NCBI GenBank assembly: GCA_900757195.1
Contig: CAAEMZ010000001.1
Span: forward strand, 1-51,991
From: Lachnospiraceae bacterium
GTDB lineage: Bacteria > Bacillota > Clostridia > Lachnospirales > Lachnospiraceae
Reading direction: 5' to 3'
Length of the DNA stretch: 51,991 nt
Made by a program: the position numbers and the translations under genes. The notes beneath the pieces were generated by a model, which was not told the DNA's origin, searched no databases, and saw only the letters and a list, made by a program, of their open reading frames with translations. Below are positions 8,773 through 16,664 of this stretch, one piece after another (positions within the stretch are counted from its first letter, which is position 1; each line of letters opens with the position of its first letter).

Positions 8773-10122
8773 TTAACCCACAGTGATTTTTTCCTTAGGA
8801 AATCTTGATACATTTTTATGGACGCCCGGCAGCGCCGCAAATACGAGGGTCAGTCCGCCGACCCGTCCGAAAAACATCAGTAAAATGAGAATCAGCCGGG
8901 ATATCAGACTGAGACCCGGAGTGATTCCGAGGGACAGCCCCACCGTTCCGATGGCGGACGCCGTTTCAAACAGACAGGTCAGTATCGGAAGTCCCTCAAT
9001 GCTGCTGATTACAATACCTCCGGTCAAAAACAGCACCAGATACATAAGCAGGATCGTCGCCGCATTTTTAATCGTATCCTCCGGAACCCTCCGGCCGAAA
9101 AAATGCGCTTCTTCTTTTTGACGAAAAACTGCAATGGCGGACGCGAAAAGAACCGCCGCTGTCGTCGTTTTCATACCGCCCGCCGTGGATCCCGGCGAAC
9201 CCCCGATAAGCATCAGAATAATCATCATCATCTGGCCGGCCTCCGTCAGCGCCGTCAGTTCTACGGTATTAAACCCCGCCGTTCTCGGCGTCACAGACTG
9301 GAACATGGATGCCAGCACCTTCTCCGGCACAGAAAAATCCGCCCATGCGCCCTTTGAAAATTCACAGAAATAAAAATAAACCGCGGGGATAAGAATCAGA
9401 ACGCCCGTCACCGAAAGGATGACCTTGCTCTGCATACGATACTTTTTAAAATGCAGGCCATGAACCGTAATATCTTCCCATGTCAAGAACCCAATACCCC
9501 CAAATACAATTAAAAACATAATCGCCAGGTTGATTACCGGCTGACCTGCATACGTTGTTAAAGACGAAAAAGCGGCCCGGACCCCCATCAGATCGAAGCC
9601 CGCATTGCAAAAAGCGGACACCGAATGGAACACCGCATACCAGATGCCCTTCAGGAAACCAAATTCCCGGCAGAACACCGGCGCCATCACGGCCGCGCCT
9701 AAACATTCAATCGTTATCGTCATTTTCAATATAAATTCCGTCAGACGCACAATTCCGCCGACCTGGGGCGCCGCAATGGCTTCCTGCATCGTACTTCGCT
9801 GCATCAGACCGATTTTCCGTCCGGACACAACGGCAATAGCCACCGCCACGGTAACTACGCCCATGCCGCCGATCTGGATCAGAAGCATAATTATGAACTG
9901 GCCGAAGGGCGCCCAGTAGGTCGCCGTGTCATGGAGGACCAGTCCCGTCACACACACCGCGGAAGTGGATGTGAACAGCGCATCGGTAAAAAGCGCTCCG
10001 TGACCGTCGGTTGTCGCAATGGGCAGGGTCAGCAGCAGCGCCCCGGCAAAAATAACCAGCATAAACCCGAAAATAATAATCCGAAAGGAAGAAAAATGTT
10101 TTTTCTCAAACAAAAATGTCAT
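8773..10122 (-). CDS. ktrB: Trk/Ktr potassium transporter membrane subunit (TrkH/KtrB)
   Basis: 449 residues with the four membrane-pore-membrane repeats of the family. The four selectivity-filter loops are visible in order: TSTSAVCVTGLV, HSVSAFCNAGFDLMG, FQSVTPRTAGFNTVEL and FETASAIGTVGLSLG, each with the conserved filter Gly. The short intramembrane gate of Gly and small residues is in GGSPGSTAGGMKTTT. It conducts potassium across the cytoplasmic membrane together with the regulatory subunit encoded 11 bp downstream. AAAGGTG precedes the ATG. The gene begins 139 bp after kdpC, and that gap contains a KdpE-box-like sequence. It is closer in length to KtrB than to proteobacterial TrkH. Confidence 0.93.
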   Translation of the reverse strand: MTFLFEKKHFSSFRIIIFGFMLVIFAGALLLTLPIATTDGHGALFTDALFTSTSAVCVTGLVLHDTATYWAPFGQFIIMLLIQIGGMGVVTVAVAIAVVSGRKIGLMQRSTMQEAIAAPQVGGIVRLTEFILKMTITIECLGAAVMAPVFCREFGFLKGIWYAVFHSVSAFCNAGFDLMGVRAAFSSLTTYAGQPVINLAIMFLIVFGGIGFLTWEDITVHGLHFKKYRMQSKVILSVTGVLILIPAVYFYFCEFSKGAWADFSVPEKVLASMFQSVTPRTAGFNTVELTALTEAGQMMMIILMLIGGSPGSTAGGMKTTTAAVLFASAIAVFRQKEEAHFFGRRVPEDTIKNAATILLMYLVLFLTGGIVISSIEGLPILTCLFETASAIGTVGLSLGITPGLSLISRLILILLMFFGRVGGLTLVFAALPGVHKNVSRFPKEKITVG

Positions 10123-10213
10123 AGCACACCTTTAAAATCCTTTATTTATTTCTTTATCGTATCTTAATTATCCCATTCGCTGCATAAAATCCGTATTAGC
10201 GTGACTGCGCTGG

Positions 10214-10230
10214 TATTAAGATTGTATAAA
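10214..10230 (-). promoter_or_regulatory. Candidate KdpE-binding site upstream of ktrB
   Basis: Minus strand reads TTTATACAATCTTAATA, which keeps the TTTATA-N5-TTWAYA spacing of the KdpE box known from Escherichia coli kdpFABC (TTTATACTTTTTTTACA). It lies about 90 bases before the ktrB start in the only sizeable gap inside the potassium cluster. No equally good copy is seen before the small gene that leads kdpA. The remaining part of the gap 10123-10261 shows no clear terminator. Confidence 0.4.
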
Positions 10231-10261
10231 GATGCTTAAGGTATGCTATGACGCTGTTCCT

Positions 10262-10867
10262 CTATTTCAGGATGCCGTCCAGCATCAGATTGACCTTGAG
10301 AACGTTAACGGTCTCTTCCCCGAAGACACCTAAAAATTTGCCTTCCGTACATTTTTGGATGATTTCCCGGATTTCTCCGGCGCTCCGGTGATTTTCTGCA
10401 GCCAGCCGTTTCACCTGATATTCCGCCGCTGCCGGAGAAATGTGAGGGTCGAGGCCGCTGCCGGAGCAGGTGACAAGGTCCACAGGGACCGCCCTGTCCG
10501 ACATATCCGGATTTGCCGCCCGGAGCATCGCCACACGCTCGGCCACACGCTGTTCATAGACTTCGCTGGCCGGACTCAGATTCGATGGCGACGCATACAT
10601 CTGTATCTTTCCCTCCGCATCGGTATAGGTGGATACATCCACATTCATCACCCGCCCCCACATATGGGCCGGATCGGTATACTGCTGCCCCAGAAGTTCA
10701 CATCCGTATTTCTTTCCGTCAACTTCGATCATACTGCCGTTGGCCTGATGCGGAAAAATCAACTGGGCAAGCCCCGTCACAATGCCTGTATAAAGAACGC
10801 CGCAGATGAGCGTGAACAGAATAAAAATCCCCGCCGCCTTCGGCAGAACCTGTTTCAAATTTTTCAT
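10262..10867 (-). CDS. kdpC: Potassium-transporting ATPase KdpC subunit
   Basis: 201 residues, normal for KdpC. A single N-terminal membrane helix (GIFILFTLICGVLYTGIVTGLAQ) anchors an extracytoplasmic domain. The conserved KdpC end block VTCSGSGLDPHISPAAAEYQ is complete, as is the earlier WGR(x)n SPSNLSPAS stretch that caps the KdpA entrance. KdpC has no catalytic activity of its own; it stabilises the complex and raises potassium affinity. It follows kdpB by 15 bp with GGGGGT before the ATG, and is the last of the pump genes. Confidence 0.95.
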   Translation of the reverse strand: MKNLKQVLPKAAGIFILFTLICGVLYTGIVTGLAQLIFPHQANGSMIEVDGKKYGCELLGQQYTDPAHMWGRVMNVDVSTYTDAEGKIQMYASPSNLSPASEVYEQRVAERVAMLRAANPDMSDRAVPVDLVTCSGSGLDPHISPAAAEYQVKRLAAENHRSAGEIREIIQKCTEGKFLGVFGEETVNVLKVNLMLDGILK

Positions 10868-10882
10868 GATGATGTACCCCCT

Positions 10883-12952
10883 TTATGCGATTCCGAATAA
10901 AACTAACAGCCCGTCAATACATTTAACGAAGATAAACGGCGCCGCCAGGCCGCCCAGCCCGTATACAAGCAAATTCCGTCCCAGCAGCCTGCCTGCGGGA
11001 ACTTCCCGGTATTTCACGCCTTTAAGCGCCAGCGGAATCAGGGCGATGATAATTAAGGCGTTATAAATGATGGCGGAAAGCACCGCGCTCTGAGGGGAAT
11101 GAAGCCCCATAATATTCAGAGCGGACAATCCCGGATATAATCCCATAAACAGGGCGGGAATAATGGCAAAATATTTTGCCACATCATTGGCGATGGAAAA
11201 TGTCGTCAGACTTCCCCGGGTCATTAAAAGCTGCTTACCGATCCGCACAATGTCGATCAGCTTTGTCGGTGATGAATCCAGATCCACCATATTTCCGGCC
11301 TCTTTTGCCGCCTGGGTTCCGCTGTTCATGGCAACGGCAACATCCGCCTGCGCCAGAGCCGGGGCATCGTTGGTCCCGTCGCCGGTCATTGCCACCAGAT
11401 GGCCTTTCTGCTGAAAATCCCGGATCATCGCCAGTTTGCCCTCCGGCGTCGCCTCCGCAAGAAAATCATCCACGCCGGCCTCCGCCGCAATGGCGGCTGC
11501 CGTCATCGGATTGTCACCAGTAATCATAATGGTCTTAATGCCCATTTTACGCAGATCCGCAAATTTCTCTTTGACGCCCTGCTTAATAATATCTTTTAAA
11601 TAAATGACACCGAGGATCCGATTGTTTTTCGCAACCACCAGCGGTGTGCCGCCCTGGGATGCGATATCTCTGACCACGGCGGCACATTCTTCCGAATAAG
11701 CGCCTCCCGCCTGTGTCACATAGGCCTGCATGGCGTCGGCAGCGCCCTTTCGGATTTCATTGCCGTCATAATCCACCCCGCTCATCCGTGTGACTGCGGT
11801 AAATGGAATAAATTTCATATTTTTATCCCGGAGGCTTCTTCCCCGGATACCGAATTTTTCCTTTGCGAGAATAACGACGCTTCTTCCCTCCGGCGTTTCA
11901 TCCGCCAGCGATGAAAGCTGGGCCGCATCTGCCAGTTCCTGAACCTCCGTACCATCCACCGGAATAAAGGATTCCGCCTGCCGGTTTCCCAGGGTGATCG
12001 TTCCGGTCTTATCCAGCATAAGAATATCCACATCCCCTGCGGCTTCAATAGCACGGCCGCTCATGGCGAGCACATTGGCCTGGTTCAGACGGCTCATCCC
12101 GGCAATGCCGATGGCCGAAAGCAGGGCTCCGATCGTTGTCGGCGCCAGACATACCAGCAGGGCCACCAGGGTCGTCACCGAGGTCGGATTTTCGATTCCC
12201 GCCTGTTTCGCTGAAAAATCCGAATACGCATACAGCGATACCGTGACGAGTACAAATATCACCGACAGGGCGATCAGAAAGATCTGCAGCGCGATTTCAT
12301 TGGGCGTCTTTTTCCGCGATGCCCCTTCAACCATGGCGATCATCTTATCCAGAAAGCTCTCCCCGGCTTCATTGGTCACCCGGACAACGATCCAGTCCGA
12401 AAGCAGTGTCGTTCCGCCCGTCACCGCGCTCCGGTCTCCCCCGGCCTCCCGAATGACCGGCGCCGATTCTCCGGTGATCGCACTCTCGTCGACCGAGGCC
12501 GCGCCTTCGATCACTTCGCCGTCGGCAGGAATCTGCTCTCCGGCTTTAACAAGGACCAGCGTTCCTTTTTTAAGAGCCGCTGATGAAATAATGTGTCCCT
12601 CCGCTTTTTTATCCGTTGAAGGAATCACACAGGCATCCACATCCCGTTTGGAGGCCCGCAGCGAATCCGCCTGCGCTTTGCCCCGGCCTTCGGCAATGGC
12701 CTCTGCAAAATTGGCAAACAGTACGGTAAACCACAGAATGACCGCAATGCTCAGCGTATAGCCCGACGGCGCATCCTTAAAGCCAAAAAAGGAAATTATC
12801 CACAATCCGGTCGTCAGAATGGCCGAGATATACACAAGCATCATCACGGGATTCTGTACCTGAACCCCCGGATTCAGCTTTATAAAAGAATCTTTAATCG
12901 CTCTGCCCAACATTTTCTGATCTGTAAAGGCGCTTTTTGTTTTCGCAGACAT
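10883..12952 (-). CDS. kdpB: Potassium-transporting P-type ATPase KdpB subunit
   Basis: 689 residues. The P-type ATPase signature DKTGTIT holds the phosphorylated Asp at residue 314. The actuator-loop TGES is at 160-163 and its Ser is the site at which Kdp is switched off by phosphorylation in E. coli. The hinge TGDGTNDAPALAQADV and the membrane motif LAPTTIGALL (270-279) are intact. It hydrolyses ATP and drives potassium through KdpA. The gene lies 12 bp after kdpA and 15 bp before kdpC, with GGAGG before the ATG. Nothing is missing, so the pump should be functional. Confidence 0.96.
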   Translation of the reverse strand: MSAKTKSAFTDQKMLGRAIKDSFIKLNPGVQVQNPVMMLVYISAILTTGLWIISFFGFKDAPSGYTLSIAVILWFTVLFANFAEAIAEGRGKAQADSLRASKRDVDACVIPSTDKKAEGHIISSAALKKGTLVLVKAGEQIPADGEVIEGAASVDESAITGESAPVIREAGGDRSAVTGGTTLLSDWIVVRVTNEAGESFLDKMIAMVEGASRKKTPNEIALQIFLIALSVIFVLVTVSLYAYSDFSAKQAGIENPTSVTTLVALLVCLAPTTIGALLSAIGIAGMSRLNQANVLAMSGRAIEAAGDVDILMLDKTGTITLGNRQAESFIPVDGTEVQELADAAQLSSLADETPEGRSVVILAKEKFGIRGRSLRDKNMKFIPFTAVTRMSGVDYDGNEIRKGAADAMQAYVTQAGGAYSEECAAVVRDIASQGGTPLVVAKNNRILGVIYLKDIIKQGVKEKFADLRKMGIKTIMITGDNPMTAAAIAAEAGVDDFLAEATPEGKLAMIRDFQQKGHLVAMTGDGTNDAPALAQADVAVAMNSGTQAAKEAGNMVDLDSSPTKLIDIVRIGKQLLMTRGSLTTFSIANDVAKYFAIIPALFMGLYPGLSALNIMGLHSPQSAVLSAIIYNALIIIALIPLALKGVKYREVPAGRLLGRNLLVYGLGGLAAPFIFVKCIDGLLVLFGIA

Positions 12953-12964
12953 ATTTGAACCTCC

Positions 12965-14767
12965 CTATCCGATACTCTCGAAAAATTCCGCAATCGGTCC
13001 CAGCGCCAGCGCAGGGAAAAAGCTGAGCGCACCAACGAGTAAAACAATAAAAATCAATAAGAACACAAACATGGCATTGGTTGTGGACAGCGTCCCTGCC
13101 GTTGCCGCCACCTTCTTTTTAGACGCCATATTTCCGGCAATGGCCAGCGTTCCGACGATCGGCATAAACCGGGCAGACAGCATGACCAGTCCCAGTGATA
13201 CATTCAGAAATACCGTATTGGCATTAAATCCGGCAAAGGCAGAACCATTGTTGCCGCCGCAGGACGAATAGGCATAAAGCAGTTCGGAAAAACCGTGGGC
13301 GCCGCTGTTATTTAAGCTGTCAGCCACCGACGGGACAACCGCTGCGATGCCGCTGCCGATCAGGATCGCGACCGGAGTTGCCAGACAGACGACGACCGCC
13401 CATTTCATTTCAAAGGGCTCGATCTTCTTTCCGAGGAATTCCGGCGTCCTTCCAACCATCAGTCCCGCAATAAAAACGGTCAGAATGGCAAAGGCCAGCA
13501 TTCCGTACAGGCCGCAGCCCACGCCGCCGAAAATAACTTCGCCGAGCTGCATTAAAAGCATCTCAGCCATACCGCCGATCGGCGTATAACTGTCGTGCAT
13601 GGAGTTTACAGAGCCATTGGAAGCTGCCGTTGTAAACGCAGCCCATGTCGCCGATGTCTGAATACCGAACCGGGTCTCCTTGCCTTCCATATTGCCCCCG
13701 GCCTGGGAGACTTCGGAGATATCCACCATCCCGTCCTGCGCCAGTTGAGGCACGGCCATCTGCTCGCTCCGGCCGATAACTGCCAGCGCTGCCACCAGAC
13801 AGATGAACATGGCGGCAAAAATCGCAATGCCCTGCTTTTTATTTTTTATGCTGCGTCCGAATGTAAAGCACAGCGCCGCAGGGATCAGAAGAATCGAAAG
13901 CATCTCGATAATATTTGTAAATGCATTGGGATTTTCCAGAGGATGGGCCGAATTCACGCCCATATAACCGCCGCCGTTGGTTCCGGTCTGCTTCACGGCG
14001 ACCTGGCTTGCGGCAGGTCCCATAGGTACAAACTGCTCCGTAACGATCACCGCTCCCTCTACGGTCCGGCCGTCCACGGTCACTTCCCCTGTTTCTGTAT
14101 GGATCTCGGCGCCTTCGATGATTTCGCCTTCCGCGCTGACCGCAATCGGTTCGACCAGCGCCACGGATTCGGCGCCCTCCAGGTTCTGGATCACGCCCCC
14201 GCCGACCAGGCACATCGAGACCACCAGATTCAGCGGAATTAAAATATGGACCACAATTCGGGTCATATCCACCCAGAAGCTTCCGAGACCGTCGGTTTTT
14301 ACTTTAATAAACCCACGGATCAATGCGAATAAAACAGCAATCCCCGTCGCCGCGGAAACAAAATTCTGTACCGTAAGGCCGACCGCCTGGGTCAGATAAC
14401 TCAATACCGCCTCTCCCGTATAGGCCTGCCAGTTCGTATTTGTAATAAAACTGGCCGCCGTATTAAAGGACAGATCCCACTTCACCCCCGGAAGATTCTG
14501 CGGATTTCCCGGCAGAACCCCCTGAAGCATCTGGAGCAGCATAACTGCCAGCAGGCCGATGCCTGAAAATACACCGACGCTGACCGCATATTTCTTCCAG
14601 TTCATCTGTTCGTCTGTTTTTATGTGCAGTACCTTATAAATAACATTCTCACAGGGCGTTAAAATCTTTGAAAGAAACGTCCGCTTTCCATTCATAACCT
14701 TTTCAATATATGTCCCCAGCGGAATTGCCAGCAGAACAAGTATTGCGAGATATAATACATATTGCAT
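12965..14767 (-). CDS. kdpA: Potassium-transporting ATPase KdpA subunit
   Basis: 600 residues from the ATG at 14767, chosen because AGGAGG lies 8 bases upstream and the protein then opens with MQYVLYLAILVLLAIPLG. It has the ten-helix, four-pore architecture of KdpA, related to TrkH: TNTNWQAYTGE at 110-120 and GTNGGGY at 262-268 are the first two filter regions, and SSCGGNNGSAFAG the third. The family is usually close to 560 residues. The excess is an insertion at about 208-246, between VALVEPIAV and QFVPMGP, made of short repeats rich in Glu, Gly and Thr (EGEIIEGAEIHTETGEVT). KdpA is the potassium-selective channel subunit of the pump. Confidence 0.95.
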   Translation of the reverse strand: MQYVLYLAILVLLAIPLGTYIEKVMNGKRTFLSKILTPCENVIYKVLHIKTDEQMNWKKYAVSVGVFSGIGLLAVMLLQMLQGVLPGNPQNLPGVKWDLSFNTAASFITNTNWQAYTGEAVLSYLTQAVGLTVQNFVSAATGIAVLFALIRGFIKVKTDGLGSFWVDMTRIVVHILIPLNLVVSMCLVGGGVIQNLEGAESVALVEPIAVSAEGEIIEGAEIHTETGEVTVDGRTVEGAVIVTEQFVPMGPAASQVAVKQTGTNGGGYMGVNSAHPLENPNAFTNIIEMLSILLIPAALCFTFGRSIKNKKQGIAIFAAMFICLVAALAVIGRSEQMAVPQLAQDGMVDISEVSQAGGNMEGKETRFGIQTSATWAAFTTAASNGSVNSMHDSYTPIGGMAEMLLMQLGEVIFGGVGCGLYGMLAFAILTVFIAGLMVGRTPEFLGKKIEPFEMKWAVVVCLATPVAILIGSGIAAVVPSVADSLNNSGAHGFSELLYAYSSCGGNNGSAFAGFNANTVFLNVSLGLVMLSARFMPIVGTLAIAGNMASKKKVAATAGTLSTTNAMFVFLLIFIVLLVGALSFFPALALGPIAEFFESIG

Positions 14768-14795
14768 CCCATCGTCCTCCTTAAAAAATAAATAT

Positions 14796-14990
14796 CTATA
14801 CCCAGCCAAATATCAGAGAAATTGGCAGAATAATCACTGTTGTACTGACACAGACCGCCCCCAGTATGAAGATCGGCATCCCGATAAACATTGCCGCAAA
14901 GCCCATATAGGGATGGCGGAGCGTAAATCTGGCCGCCGCGGTATCAAACTTATTGCTGAATTTATAAATGGATTTTTTAAGATGTGCCAT
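14796..14990 (-). CDS. Small membrane protein leading the kdp operon
   Basis: 64 residues. A basic N-terminal half (KKSIYKFSNKFDTAAARFTLRH) is followed by a hydrophobic C-terminal half from about residue 30 (MGFAAMFIGMPIFILGAVCV and on), enough for two tight helices or one long re-entrant one. AGGAGG 8 to 9 bases before the ATG shows that it is translated, and it ends 28 bp before kdpA. It does not resemble KdpF, the roughly 29-residue peptide that stabilises Kdp in E. coli, and no KdpF was found elsewhere in the cluster. A role as a Kdp accessory peptide is a reasonable guess from position alone. Confidence 0.75.
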   Translation of the reverse strand: MAHLKKSIYKFSNKFDTAAARFTLRHPYMGFAAMFIGMPIFILGAVCVSTTVIILPISLIFGWV

Positions 14991-15082
14991 ACAGCCTTCC
15001 TCCTTACGCCATTAAGGATAACATTCCGGAAATTAAAACAGGAAAAAGGTATGACCCTGAGATATTAAAAGAAATTAAAGAA

Positions 15083-15122
15083 AAAATGCTGAAAATCTTC
15101 AAACGAAGATTCTCAGCATTTT
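15083..15122 (-). terminator. Intrinsic terminator after the prepilin peptidase gene
   Basis: Stem AATGCTGA/TCAGCATT continues past one mismatch into AATCTTC/GAAGATT around an AAAC loop; the minus strand ends in TTTTTTCTTT. It isolates the kdp leader from the gene upstream. The bases 14991-15082 should hold the kdp promoter, but no convincing -35/-10 pair and no c-di-AMP riboswitch core could be read there. Confidence 0.8.
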
Positions 15123-15155
15123 CTGCGTTTCCAACCAAAGCTTTTCATAAATTTT

Positions 15156-15929
15156 TTATCCAGACGCATAACCCATATACCATGTCAACAGTTGTTCACC
15201 ATATACCAATCCTATCACCATTCCCACGCATAAAAACGGACCAAAAGCAAATTTTTCCTTCCTTGCGGCCTTTTTTGCCGCCATCAACCAGATACCGTAA
15301 ATACCGCCCCCCAATATGGCCAGCACTGTGGATACCAGCGTCAGCCGCCAACCTAGAAATACACCGCAGGCAGCCATCAGTTTAATATCGCCGCCGCCAA
15401 ATGCCCCGGGAATCACCAGCGCCAACGCCAACATCGGTAAGCTGACGCATAAAAATCCGATACCTCTGTCTATGAACGTTATTCCCCGCATGGTATACAG
15501 CGAAATCACAGACAAAATCAATATGGCAATCCAGCAGCCGTTTTCTATCTCCATTGTATCTATATCAAGAAACGTTACCACGGTCAGCAGACTGAAAAAT
15601 GCAAACACTGTCAGAGCCGTTTCGATATTTTCATATTTAATGATGCAAAAGAGAGCTGCTATTCCCCCAAGCAGCTCAATCCAAGTATCACGGCTTCCGA
15701 TCGATGCCTTACAGTAACGGCAGCGACCCCTCAGAAGCACATAGCTGAACACCGGTATTAAATCCCCCGTGCTCAGCCGGTGTCCGCATGCCGGACACAT
15801 CGAAAATTCTCTGACAAAGGACATTTTTCTAGGAACCCGATATATAATGACATTCAAAAACGAAAAAATGCAGGTGCCCGTAAAGAATACAATGATGCCC
15901 AATATCCATTCACATAAAATCAATTTCAT
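15156..15929 (-). CDS. Type IV prepilin peptidase (A24 family)
   Basis: 257 residues. The N-terminal cytoplasmic loop has the paired CPACGH and CRYCKA cysteines typical of bifunctional PilD/ComC enzymes. The two catalytic Asp residues are in TFLDIDTMEI and FGGGDIKLM. About seven membrane helices fill the rest. It removes the short leader of type IV pilin-like preproteins at the cytoplasmic membrane and may methylate the new N-terminus. No pilin, ATPase or secretion gene lies nearby, so its substrates are encoded elsewhere; competence pseudopili are the usual ones in Clostridia. It ends at a good terminator. Confidence 0.92.
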   Translation of the reverse strand: MKLILCEWILGIIVFFTGTCIFSFLNVIIYRVPRKMSFVREFSMCPACGHRLSTGDLIPVFSYVLLRGRCRYCKASIGSRDTWIELLGGIAALFCIIKYENIETALTVFAFFSLLTVVTFLDIDTMEIENGCWIAILILSVISLYTMRGITFIDRGIGFLCVSLPMLALALVIPGAFGGGDIKLMAACGVFLGWRLTLVSTVLAILGGGIYGIWLMAAKKAARKEKFAFGPFLCVGMVIGLVYGEQLLTWYMGYASG

Positions 15930-16023
15930 ATGCCTTCATCTCTCCTTTTTGCCCGCACATGCGGTTTTCCCTCTCAATGGTATCCATCTAATCTCTGACA
16001 AATTATGCGCTCCGTCCCTGTCC

Positions 16024-16614
16024 TTATCCGGCGTCAGAGACCTTATCCTTTTTCCGGGTCGCTGCTCTCTCCGCCGCCCGGTCAATGGTTATTCGATGAA
16101 TACTTTTAATATCTGAAAGTATCCCCTCTTTAATCAGCTTTCCCAGATTAACCGGGCTGTAACTGCATACATTCGCCGCCAGATTCAGATGGCTGCATCC
16201 TTCCTGATAGGCTTCTGTATTATGGTGGTCATGTCCGTGGATATTCAGGCACCATGGCAGACCATATACCGGTTCATGGGAAAGAACAATCTTTTCAGCA
16301 ATAAAAAGCGGTCCATCATAGATTTCATCAAAGAGCTCCCTGTAATCCTTCTTCTTATCATGATTTCCCAAAAGCAAAATCTTCTTTCCGGCCCTGATCT
16401 GCCTGACATATGCCGGGTTCCCCACATCCCCCAGACAGACAAAGGTGTCATTTTTCATGACCGTTTTATTAATGATCGCGACCTGTTCCTCCGGCTCAAC
16501 CCATCCCGGATCCATTTGTTTACAATCTGCATCTGCAAAATGCAGATCCGATAAAATATATACCGAACCGGTTTCAGACCAATGTCTGAATGGTTCATAT
16601 AATGTTAAAATCAT
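16024..16614 (-). CDS. Calcineurin-like metallophosphoesterase
   Basis: 196 residues from ATG 16614 (GGGGG and GAGG upstream); ATG 16629 is an alternative. All metal-binding blocks are present in order: YILSDLHFADAD, CLGDVGN, LLGNHDKK, VLSHEP and IHGHDHHN. These coordinate two metal ions and the family cleaves phosphomonoester or phosphodiester bonds in the cytoplasm. The size and arrangement fit the small YfcE/MJ0936-like and phage-type phosphodiesterases. The substrate is unknown. The last 30 residues are basic (RAAERAATRKKDK). The gene follows the AlbA_2 gene by about 50 bp on the same strand. Confidence 0.85.
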   Translation of the reverse strand: MILTLYEPFRHWSETGSVYILSDLHFADADCKQMDPGWVEPEEQVAIINKTVMKNDTFVCLGDVGNPAYVRQIRAGKKILLLGNHDKKKDYRELFDEIYDGPLFIAEKIVLSHEPVYGLPWCLNIHGHDHHNTEAYQEGCSHLNLAANVCSYSPVNLGKLIKEGILSDIKSIHRITIDRAAERAATRKKDKVSDAG

Positions 16615-16664
16615 ATCCTCATCCCCCATCCATGCATACGCCTTGGCTTCTGCAATAATTTTAT

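Noticed and set aside
11994..12761. A 255-codon frame opposite kdpB
   Set aside because: It runs antisense through the conserved KdpB domains and has no family features; the length is explained by codon bias of kdpB.
13595..14242. A 215-codon frame opposite kdpA
   Set aside because: Antisense shadow of kdpA, rich in His, Gly and Arg, with no recognisable motif or good start.
14991..15082. c-di-AMP (ydaO) riboswitch ahead of kdp
   Set aside because: The leader is under 100 bases and has no conserved ydaO core, so only an ordinary leader is supported.
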